DNA of 23,019 nt. Origin: JAYFQF01 sp034927285 (GTDB taxonomy: Bacteria > Bacillota > Peptococcia > DRI-13 > UBA5745). Positions 1-6,247 of the stretch are shown piece by piece; positions within the stretch are counted from its first letter, which is position 1, and each line of letters starts with the position of its first letter. A program made the translations under genes and the position numbers. The DNA is taken from contig JAYFQF010000025.1 of NCBI GenBank assembly GCA_034927285.1, positions 1-23,019 of the forward strand, given 5' to 3'. Below the pieces are notes generated by a model. It had not been told where the DNA came from and ran no database searches. It saw only the letters and a list, made by a program, of their open reading frames with translations.

Positions 1-1
1 C

Positions 2-682
2 AACGCTATCGTCGTTTACTTCATAAACGACCGGGGAGAATTAGAAACTGTCACCAGCGGCCGATATGATGCCCTGACGGGAACGGTAGTCTTTACTACC
101 GGCCATTTCTCCCAATACGCGGTGGGCTATAACAAAATAAACTTTGCAGATGTAAAAGAAAGTGACTGGTATGCGAAAGCCGTAACCTACCTGTCCGCAA
201 GGCAGATTACTTCCGGTACTGACCGTAGCCTCTTCAGTCCCGACGCCACCCTGACCCGGGGTCAGTTCATCACCTTGCTGATGCGGGCTTACGTCATCGC
301 GCCGGACGCCAACCCCACCGCCAATTTTGCCGACGCGGGCAATGCCTATTACACCGGCTATCTGGCGGCGGCTAAACGTCTGGGTATTTCAAGCGGCGTA
401 GGCGACAACAAGTTTGCTCCCCGGCAGGCCATCACCAGGCAGGAGATGTTCACCCTGTTATATAACACCTTAAACAGTATCCGGCGATTGCCTGAAGGTA
501 ATTCCGGCAAAACTCTTTCCGACTTTACCGACGGCGGAAGCATCCCGGCTTACGCTCAGGAGGCTATGGCGTACCTGGTGAAAACCGGAACGGTTTCGGC
601 CAGCGGCGGCAAGCTTGACCCGGCGGCAACCAGCACCCGCGCCCAGCTGGCCCAGTTATTGTACAATCTGCTGGAGAAATAA
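2..682 (+). CDS. S-layer homology (SLH) domain protein, C-terminal part
   Basis: The frame is open from the left edge, so this is the 3' end of a longer gene; the GTG at 122 is internal. The first ~40 residues end in VVFTTGHFSQYAV, a linker often seen just before SLH repeats in Firmicute surface proteins. Three SLH repeats follow: one starting FADVKESDWYAKAV, a second starting FADAGNAYYTGYLAAA, and a third starting LSDFTDGGSIPAYAQEAM. Each ends in the usual TRGQ/TRQE/TRAQ-type helix. SLH triplets anchor proteins to secondary cell wall polymer outside the cell, so the missing N-terminal part is probably a secreted ectodomain of unknown function. A GCGGCGG/CCGCCGC hairpin at 709-745 follows the stop but has no T-run. 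The SLH assignment is firm; the role of the whole protein cannot be told. Confidence 0.93.
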   Translation, partial: NAIVVYFINDRGELETVTSGRYDALTGTVVFTTGHFSQYAVGYNKINFADVKESDWYAKAVTYLSARQITSGTDRSLFSPDATLTRGQFITLLMRAYVIAPDANPTANFADAGNAYYTGYLAAAKRLGISSGVGDNKFAPRQAITRQEMFTLLYNTLNSIRRLPEGNSGKTLSDFTDGGSIPAYAQEAMAYLVKTGTVSASGGKLDPAATSTRAQLAQLLYNLLEK

Positions 683-754
683 GAGCAATAAATCGAAAAG
701 GTTAAAAAGCGGCGGAAACATATCCGTGATCGCAGCTCCCGCCGCGGATGAAAA

Positions 755-803
755 GGGGACGGAGTTGTTGACACCAAAATTTGGTGTCGGCAACTCCGTC
801 CCC
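755..803. repeat. 49-bp palindromic repeat of the GGGGACGG type
   Basis: Two 24-base arms meet at a single central A (779). The outer arms read GGGGACGGAGTTG and CAACTCCGTCCCC, the inner arms GACACCAAA and TTTGGTGTC. The only non-Watson-Crick positions, 768-769 against 789-790, are T opposite G, so a transcript would pair over the whole arm with two G-U pairs. Palindromes beginning GGGGACGG are a familiar dispersed intergenic family in Clostridia; membership here is by resemblance only. It lies between the SLH gene and the tRNA-Leu terminator. It has no T-run and is not a classical terminator. Confidence 0.75.
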
Positions 804-850
804 TGTCAGATAAAAAAATGGTTAAGCGGTAAAAAGAAGGCGCCGACAGA

Positions 851-894
851 AAAGAAAAAAGCCCTTAAATCCGCTTGGATCGCGGCTTTAAGAG
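851..894 (-). terminator. Rho-independent terminator of tRNA-Leu
   Basis: Read on the minus strand, CTTAAAGCCGC (892-882) pairs with GCGGATTTAAG (874-864), with one mismatch and a 7-nt loop, and is followed by a T-rich run (860-851). It starts about 12 nt past the 3' end of the tRNA. Confidence 0.8.
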
Positions 895-904
895 CGATAA
901 TTTC

Positions 905-991
905 TGGTGCCGAAGGTGGGACTCGAACCCACACGCTTTTAAGGGCGGCGGATTTTGAGTCCGCTGCGTCTGCCAATTCCGCCACTTCGGC
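905..991 (-). tRNA. tRNA-Leu (anticodon CAA)
   Basis: Minus-strand class II tRNA of 87 nt including an encoded CCA. The acceptor stem is GCCGAAG/CTTCGGC, the D arm contains the Leu-type AATTGGCAGACGC, and the anticodon stem is GCGGA/TCCGC. The loop CTCAAAA gives anticodon CAA, which reads the Leu codon UUG. A 15-nt variable arm and the T arm GTGGG-TTCGAGT-CCCAC follow. Its own promoter and terminator flank it, so it is transcribed alone. Confidence 0.97.
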
Positions 992-1017
992 TAGTCATAG
1001 TGAGTGAACTGATATAA

Positions 1018-1046
1018 GTCTTATGCATACTGGTCTGTTCTGTCAA
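1018..1046 (-). promoter_or_regulatory. Sigma-A promoter of tRNA-Leu
   Basis: On the minus strand a perfect -35 TTGACA (1046-1041) is followed by 17 bp and a weak -10 TAAGAC (1023-1018). The predicted start lies about 20 nt before the tRNA 5' end. The -35 box lies inside the plus-strand terminator at 1032-1067. Confidence 0.6.
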
Positions 1047-1067
1047 GGGGCAGATCAGACCTTTTTT
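1032..1067 (+). terminator. Rho-independent terminator, plus strand
   Basis: GGTCTGTTCTG (1032-1042) pairs with CAGATCAGACC (1051-1061) with one mismatch and an 8-nt loop, followed by TTTTTT (1062-1067). No plus-strand gene ends nearby; the closest is the SLH gene at 682. It would stop read-through entering the MFS operon. Confidence 0.75.
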
Positions 1068-1404
1068 AATCAGAATCCGAAGTATCCGCCGGAGATAACG
1101 ATACGATTTCGATAGCGCCGGCTGCCCGGCCCAAAAGCAGGCCCGAAAATAATGCCGCGCCTGGGCTTCTGAAGTAAAACCCCGGCCTTTTGGCGTTCAG
1201 TATAGAAAAAAGGAGGGAGCCCTTCCTGATCAGCCGGATTGACAATCAAAAGGGGGAAGACTATACTGTAACCAGTATTACATTATAACCTCGATGCACC
1301 GGATAACCTTAATGTACCGGAGGGCTTTTTTACAGGATTACCGGAAAGAAATCCTTATCGGCAAAGGCCCGGCCACAGGGGATTTTGATGGAAAGAGGCG
1401 CGTG
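1068..1404. other. Non-coding stretch with promoter and leader of the MFS operon
   Basis: No convincing gene lies here. From 1068 to 1238 I see no clear signal. The operon promoter is at 1239-1267, and a leader of about 130 nt follows. The leader stays open in frame with the MFS gene from an ATG at 1294, but that extension is hydrophilic, lacks a good ribosome binding site and precedes the better start at 1405. A small AGGATT/AATCCT hairpin near 1333 is the only leader structure I see; no known riboswitch is recognisable. Confidence 0.6.
1239..1267 (+). promoter_or_regulatory. Sigma-A promoter of the MFS-chrB-DUF1232 operon
   Basis: TTGACA (1239-1244), 17 bp, TATACT (1262-1267). The -35 is perfect, the -10 matches 5 of 6, and the spacing is ideal. 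The predicted start is near 1274, about 130 nt before the chosen MFS start. Confidence 0.85.
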
Positions 1405-2637
1405 ATGAAAACAGAAACCAAAAGCAGCTTTTCACCTGCCGTAACGGTGATTATTCTCTTTGGCGTCATCAGCCTGCTGGGGGACGTGGTCTATGAGTCT
1501 GCCCGCAGCGTAAACAGCCAATACCTGAACCTGCTGGGAGTCGGCGCGGCCAAGGTGGGACTGATCTTTGGCATCGGGGAGTTTCTGGGTTACTTTCTCC
1601 GGTTGATTGCCGGGGTGCTTTCGGACAAAAGCGGCAAATACTGGGCGTTCATGTTTGTGGGATATGGGATGCTGCTGGTGGTGCCGCTGATGGGATTAAC
1701 CATGAACTGGAATATCCTTTTTATACTGATCCTTATGGAGCGGATCGGCAAGGCCCTGCGCAATCCCGCAAAGGATACGGTTTTGTCTCAGGTGGCGGAA
1801 AACCAGGTGGGAGTCGGCTTCGCCTTCGGCCTTCAGGAGGCGCTGGATCAGATCGGCGCTTTTGCCGGCCCGTTGATTTTCACCGCGGTGTTTTATTTCA
1901 CCGGGAAAAACGGGATTGCTCAATATCAGACAGGCTATCGCTGGATTTTTGCCGCGGTGATTTTCCTCATGCTCTTTTTGACCTACGCTTACCGTAAAGT
2001 AAAAAAGGATGAGCTGATCCCTGCCGTAAACAAAAGAGAATTTCAGGCGGAGCGGCTGAAGCCGATTTTCTGGCTTTATACGGCGTTTACGTTCTTTTGC
2101 ACGCTGGGCTTTGTTAATTTCAGCACGGTAGGCTATCATCTGAAGGACAGAGGCCTTATGCCCGACGGAAGCATCACCCTGCTGTACGCCGCCGCCATGA
2201 TCGTGGACGCCGTGACGGCCCTGCTGGCCGGAAAGGCCTATGACCGCCTGAAGGCAAAGACCGGGACGAAAACCGGCGGGCTGCTTGTGCTGACGGCGAT
2301 TCCATTTATCACGCTGCCGCTGCCGTTTTTGACCTTAAGCAGTTCAATTCCCATGATTATCACCGGAATGGTTCTGTTCGGCATCGTCATGGGAACCCAC
2401 GAGACCGTTATGCGCTCGGCCATCGCCGATATCACCCCCTTCAATAAGCGGGGAACCAGCTACGGCGTTTTCAATACGGCTTACGGGCTGGCCCTGTTCT
2501 GCGGATCGGCGCTGATGGGCTGGTTATATGACCGGAATCAAACGGGGGTCATCATGTATTTTGCCGGCGCCGCGGAATTGGCCGCCCTTTTGCTTTATTT
2601 CAGGATGAACCGCATGGTCAGGCAGGACCGGCCGTGA
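1405..2637 (+). CDS. MFS transporter
   Basis: Polytopic inner-membrane transporter of 410 residues with about 12 hydrophobic segments, the usual major facilitator size. The N-terminal LLGDVVYESARSV and the loop GVLSDKSGKYW, corresponding to the MFS motif A region after helix 2, are typical of an MFS_1 subfamily of Bacteria and Archaea. I chose ATG 1405, preceded by AAGAGG, over the in-frame ATG at 1294, because the latter would add 37 hydrophilic residues before helix 1. It is the first gene of an operon with a ChrB-domain protein and a DUF1232 protein. ChrB neighbours suggest export of an oxyanion or toxic compound, but the substrate cannot be read from the sequence. Confidence 0.88.
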   Translation: MKTETKSSFSPAVTVIILFGVISLLGDVVYESARSVNSQYLNLLGVGAAKVGLIFGIGEFLGYFLRLIAGVLSDKSGKYWAFMFVGYGMLLVVPLMGLTMNWNILFILILMERIGKALRNPAKDTVLSQVAENQVGVGFAFGLQEALDQIGAFAGPLIFTAVFYFTGKNGIAQYQTGYRWIFAAVIFLMLFLTYAYRKVKKDELIPAVNKREFQAERLKPIFWLYTAFTFFCTLGFVNFSTVGYHLKDRGLMPDGSITLLYAAAMIVDAVTALLAGKAYDRLKAKTGTKTGGLLVLTAIPFITLPLPFLTLSSSIPMIITGMVLFGIVMGTHETVMRSAIADITPFNKRGTSYGVFNTAYGLALFCGSALMGWLYDRNQTGVIMYFAGAAELAALLLYFRMNRMVRQDRP

Positions 2638-2714
2638 ATGGACTGGCAGGAAGTGTTATTATGATATGAAGAAAATGGCCGGAAGGGGCATGATGAGATG
2701 AAGGGAGGCGCTGT

Positions 2715-3260
2715 ATGGAGCATCAGGAATGGCTGACGATCAATTATACTCTCCCCAGGGAACCATCCCGGGTCCGGGTCAGCGTATGGAGAAAGCTCAA
2801 AAAAAGCGGCGCCGTCATTTTGGGCCAGTCGGTATGGGTTCTGCCCATGAATGAAGACAACCAGACGTTCCTGAAGGAAGTTGCGGAGGAGATCCTGCAA
2901 AATGGGGGTGAGGCTTACGCGATGAAGATGCTCCCCCATGATGAAGGCACAGCAAAACGTGTGACAGCCGCCTTAAACCAGGCCAGAGATGAAGAATCCA
3001 GTGAGCTGCTGGAGCAATGCGATGATCTGCTCCGCGAATTGGCAAAGGAGTCCGGCAGGGGAAAGTTCACTTTTGCTGAGCTTGAGGAAAATGAGGACGA
3101 GCTTCAGAAGCTGCGCGACTGGTATCAAAAAATCACACGGCGGGATTTTCACGAGGCCCCGCTGCGTTCCCCGGCCGCAGAGAAGCTGGAGCAATGCCGG
3201 GCGAGTCTTGCGGATTTCAGCGCGGAGGTGTACCGGAGAAATGATGAGATATACGAATAG
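2715..3260 (+). CDS. ChrB N-terminal-domain protein
   Basis: Soluble protein of 181 residues. The first ~95 match the ChrB N-terminal domain: a start like LTINYTLPREPSRVRVSVWR, then KKSGAVILGQSVWVLP, then the predicted helix EEILQNGGEAYAM. The rest is acidic and probably helical or coiled-coil. In chromate-resistance operons ChrB is a longer protein of about 300 residues with a second domain, proposed to sense or regulate chromate; here only the N-domain and a helical tail are present. The start has GGGAGG 7 nt upstream. It sits between the MFS and DUF1232 genes, so a role in the same resistance or transport process is inferred. There is no ChrA transporter in the window, so chromate as substrate is unproven. 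Confidence 0.8.
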   Translation: MEHQEWLTINYTLPREPSRVRVSVWRKLKKSGAVILGQSVWVLPMNEDNQTFLKEVAEEILQNGGEAYAMKMLPHDEGTAKRVTAALNQARDEESSELLEQCDDLLRELAKESGRGKFTFAELEENEDELQKLRDWYQKITRRDFHEAPLRSPAAEKLEQCRASLADFSAEVYRRNDEIYE

Positions 3261-3272
3261 CGGGAGAAATTT

Positions 3273-3641
3273 GTGGCGTTAAAGGAAAAGGCCGAAAAAC
3301 TGAAAGCGGATGTGCCCGCCGTGTTTCTGGCGCTTAGGAAAAAGGAAACGCCGTTCCTGGCCAAGCTGTTGGCAGGCTTGACCGTGGCCTACGCCTTATC
3401 GCCCATTGACCTTATCCCGGATTTTATCCCACTGCTGGGTTATCTGGACGATCTGATCCTATTGCCCGGGCTGGTGGCCTTGACGGTCAGGTGTATTCCC
3501 CGGGACGTTTTTACCCAATGCCAGATTGAGTCACGGGATCTATGGGTGAAGGGCAAGCCGCAAAAGTGGTATTACGCGCTGCCCATCGCCGCTTTCTGGC
3601 TGTTGATTCTTTATTATCTGCTTTCCGGAAAGAGCCTATGA
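3273..3641 (+). CDS. DUF1232 (YkvA-like) membrane protein
   Basis: Short protein of 122 residues starting at GTG, with GGGAGA a few bases upstream and 12 bp after the ChrB-domain gene. The core YALSPIDLIPDFIPLLGYLD is the signature of the DUF1232 family, small membrane proteins of unknown function that include Bacillus YkvA. A second hydrophobic segment, YALPIAAFWLLILYYLL, lies near the C-terminus. Last gene of the operon, followed by a terminator. Confidence 0.88.
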   Translation: MALKEKAEKLKADVPAVFLALRKKETPFLAKLLAGLTVAYALSPIDLIPDFIPLLGYLDDLILLPGLVALTVRCIPRDVFTQCQIESRDLWVKGKPQKWYYALPIAAFWLLILYYLLSGKSL

Positions 3642-3673
3642 TTGCCGCCGGGCAAAACTGCTGAAGGCAAATC

Positions 3674-3723
3674 AAGGGGCTGCTCCGAACCGGTTTTAAA
3701 ACCTGTTCAGGGCAGCCCCTTTT
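3674..3723 (+). terminator. Rho-independent terminator of the MFS operon
   Basis: AAGGGGCTGC (3674-3683) pairs exactly with GCAGCCCCTT (3712-3721). The inner stem continues with a few mismatches (GAAC/GTTC, GGTT/AACC), and a short T-run covers 3720-3723. On the minus strand the T-run is poor, so it mainly serves the plus-strand operon. Confidence 0.8.
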
Positions 3724-3816
3724 CCATGCCCGGAAGGAGGAGAACGGCGATAGACTTGAAGGGCCGTATTCCGGGAGGTTTGCGGGCTATTGAAAAATTT
3801 TTAAGAAAGAGGGCTT

Positions 3817-5561
3817 TTAAGAAATAATGATGGAATTTCCCTTGACCTGCTTGCTCTTTTTCTTTGCCTGGGCGATGGCTTTCGATAGCTCTTCAAGACC
3901 GGCAAAGGTCTGGAGATGATTGGTGACCACGGCGATGGAGATGGTGGCCATGGGGAAGTTTTCGATAAATCCGTTCCGATTTTTTGAAACGATATAACCC
4001 CGCTCCCAATCCTCCCGGCTGTACAGGGATTTGATTTTTTTATTGAAGGCGTCGATGATTTTTTCACACATAGTTTTAACGTCGCTGTCCCGGGAAATGA
4101 TGACAAAATCGTCTCCGCCGATATGGCCCTTGAAATCCTCTTCCTGACAGGATTCCTTCATCGCTTCGGCCACCGCCTTGATCATCAGGTCTCCGTTTGA
4201 AAACCCGTAAGCGTCGTTGTAGGCCTTAAAATTATCAATATCCAGATAGATAATGGAAAAGGACTTTTTTTCCTTTAAGATATCGCAGATCATTCCCTGT
4301 ACCGCCGCGTTGCCCGGCAAGCCGGTCAGGGGGCTTGCCTCACTGGCGCGTTTGACCTGCATATTGACCGCCGTCATCAGCAGGTCTTTAACGCTGACAA
4401 CGCCGAGATATTGATTGCCCTCAGTAACGACGACGGCGTCATAAACCGTGGCCGCCGTCCGCTTCATAGCCAGTATAGCCACATCGTCTATGGTCGCGGT
4501 GCTGTCTACCGCCAGAAAGTCCCTGGTCATCAGGTTGCCCGCCGTTTTCCTGGCGCTTAAATTATATCCGAACTGGCCGCTGAACTGTTTAAACAGATAC
4601 TCTCTGGTCAAAATGCCGCAGACCCGCCGGTGATCATTCACGGCACAGATCTCGGTGATCGTTTCATCCCGCTGCATCATCTCATAAACTTCGACTGCCC
4701 TTTTCTCCACGGGAACCGTCACCTTCTCCTGGCAGATAGAAGTAATCCGGCCAAAGAGGGAGGAGGGATAGCCGGGAGCCATCAGTTTGTTTTTGGTTTC
4801 CTCAATGGACAAATTGACATCGTAGCGGATGTCCTGAAACTGTTCGGAGGGCCTTGCCAGGAAATACCCCTGGCCGTAATCCACTCCCAGCCGGATCAAT
4901 GTCCGCAATTCCGCTTCTGTCTCGATTCCTTCGCCAATCACCGAAATCTCCATTTCTTTGCAAAATTTCACGATGCTCTTGACCACGGATCTTTTGAACG
5001 CATCCTCATGGATATCCCGTACAAGGGTCATATCAATCTTGAGATAATCGGGGGAAAAGAAGCATGTCCGCTCCAGCCCGGAATAGCCGGAGCCGAAATC
5101 ATCACGGCGATTTTGAAATTCTGCTGCTGATAATGCTGGATGGCCGCGGTAAAGGCCTCCATTTTGATAATTGCGTTTTTTTCCGTCACCTCAAAAATAA
5201 TATCCTTGGGGTTCAGACCATATTCTTTCAGAATTTCGCAGGTAAAGCCGGATTTCAGCTCAGGATCGTAAATGACGTTGGGATCCACATTGATAAAAAG
5301 CTTGGCTTCACGGGGCTTTGCGGCGGCGTTTTTAAGGGCCTGGGTCCGGCAGAGTTTTTCGAATTCCCATAGCTTTTTTGCCTCCGAAGCGATGGCGAAA
5401 AGCTGTTCGATATTGAGTTCGCAAGAAGGGAGCCTGACCCGGCTCAGGGCCTCATAGCCCAACACACTTCCGTTTTCAAGGGAAACAATAGGCTGGTAAA
5501 GCGTCTTGATAAAGCCGCCGTATAAAATGGCCAAGAATTGATTTTCATTTTCTTTTACCAT
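3817..5561 (-). pseudogene. EAL-CBS-GGDEF cyclic-di-GMP protein, frameshifted in the EAL domain
   Basis: Two minus-strand frames make one protein: 5561-5028 (177 aa) and onward to 3817. Restoring one base near 5103 gives about 581 residues. The N-terminal EAL phosphodiesterase domain shows YQPIVSLENG, YEALSR, NVDPNVI, FEVTE, then after the break KIDMTL, GEGIETEAE and GYFLARP. The break falls in the metal-binding DDFG motif: frame one reads AVMISAP where the other frame reads DDFGSGYSGLE. A CBS-type pair (~277-402) and a C-terminal GGDEF domain (~410-575) follow. The active-site loop is GGDDF, a usable variant; the inhibitory RxxD site is QEED. The intact protein would make and/or break c-di-GMP. 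The start has AGAGG 8 nt upstream. The second frame opens with an ATG overlapping the first stop as ATGA, so a separate CBS-GGDEF fragment could conceivably be made. Real mutation or sequencing error cannot be decided. Confidence 0.85.
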
Positions 5562-5676
5562 TTGCGTACCTCTGCTTATATGCCCCGTTAAAAAGAAAGG
5601 AAATCCGGGCTTAACGAAAGCCTTGCTGAATATACTTCCATTTTATCTTCAATTCAGCCTGGCACAAGGCGGATTC

Positions 5677-5704
5677 TGTATAAGTTTTGTGAAATCCCTG
5701 TCAA
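5677..5704 (-). promoter_or_regulatory. Sigma-A promoter of the EAL-CBS-GGDEF gene
   Basis: On the minus strand TTGACA (5704-5699), 16 bp, TATACA (5682-5677). The predicted start is near 5670, giving a leader of about 110 nt that contains the 5620-5663 hairpin. No c-di-GMP riboswitch consensus is seen in the leader. Confidence 0.65.
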
Positions 5705-5763
5705 GGCTTCTTTGCAAAAATCAGAAGGGAACATGAGATGGCGGTGGATATGATTTTACGGGA

Positions 5764-5782
5764 CGTAAACAAATTGTTTACG
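5764..5782. promoter_or_regulatory. 19-bp perfect palindrome, candidate operator
   Basis: CGTAAACAA and TTGTTTACG flank a central A, giving perfect 9-bp arms, 82 bp before the cheY-like start. The size and symmetry fit a dimeric repressor or activator site. No T-run follows, so it is not a terminator. The binding protein is unknown. Confidence 0.5.
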
Positions 5783-5863
5783 AAGGGGTGATAGAAATAT
5801 CTGCCCTGAAATGTAAAACTGAGGAAAAAGGAGGGCCAGACCCAGGGAAAAAGGAGGATAACC

Positions 5864-6247
5864 ATGAAAAAAGTAATGATTGTGGACGATTCGCTGATTG
5901 TTCGGATAAATCTGAAGAGAATCTTTGAAAAACAAGGCTTTACCGTGGTGGGCGAGGCGGCCAACGGGGAGGAAGCGGTGGAAAAATACACTGCCCTGCA
6001 TCCGGATCTGGTGACCATGGATATTACCATGCCGGTGATGGACGGCATCACCGCCCTGCAAAAAATCCGCTTTACGGACCCCGGCGCCTGCGTTGTGATG
6101 ATCTCGGCTTTGGGCCAGGAAATCAAGATCATCGAAGCCATGAATAAAGGGGCCAGGCATTATATCGTAAAACCTTTTAAAGAAAATACCGTTCTCAGCG
6201 TTGTCGAAAACGTATTAAGCTGCGGCCAAGAGGTATCCCGAGTATGA
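5864..6247 (+). CDS. CheY-like single-domain response regulator
   Basis: Receiver domain only, 127 residues, with no output domain. The acidic pocket is Asp8/Asp9 (IVDDS), the phospho-acceptor is Asp53 (VTMDITMPVMDG), the switch Ser81 lies in MISALGQ, and Lys103 in KPF. A strong AAGGAGG lies just upstream of the ATG. The stop overlaps the next ATG as ATGA, so it is translationally coupled to the CheA-like kinase. Phosphate is probably received from that kinase and removed by the CheX-like protein two genes on. The output target is unknown; the divergent c-di-GMP protein is an inferred candidate. Confidence 0.95.
   Translation: MKKVMIVDDSLIVRINLKRIFEKQGFTVVGEAANGEEAVEKYTALHPDLVTMDITMPVMDGITALQKIRFTDPGACVVMISALGQEIKIIEAMNKGARHYIVKPFKENTVLSVVENVLSCGQEVSRV

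Larger units (their letters stand above)
5562..5863. other. Divergent intergenic region between the c-di-GMP gene and the cheY operon
   Basis: About 300 bp without a gene. It holds a minus-strand sigma-A promoter (5677-5704), an inverted repeat in that promoter's leader (GCTGAAT 5625-5631 with ATTCAGC 5652-5658, extended by GCC/GGC), and a 19-bp palindrome (5764-5782) upstream of cheY. I could not identify a plus-strand -35/-10 pair or a sigma-28 site with confidence. Confidence 0.6.

Noticed and set aside
615..1007. Plus-strand open frame over the SLH end, repeat and tRNA
   Set aside because: It reads across a palindromic repeat and the antisense of a tRNA; clearly spurious.
1294..1404. N-terminal extension of the MFS protein from ATG 1294
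   Set aside because: No ribosome binding site and a hydrophilic extension; ATG 1405 fits the family start.
3642..3827. Plus-strand open frame of 61 codons after DUF1232
   Set aside because: It runs through the operon terminator and has no ribosome binding site or protein-like composition.
5095..5110. Programmed ribosomal frameshift in the EAL gene
   Set aside because: No slippery heptamer or downstream pseudoknot is visible, and the site lies in a conserved catalytic motif; mutation or sequencing error is simpler.
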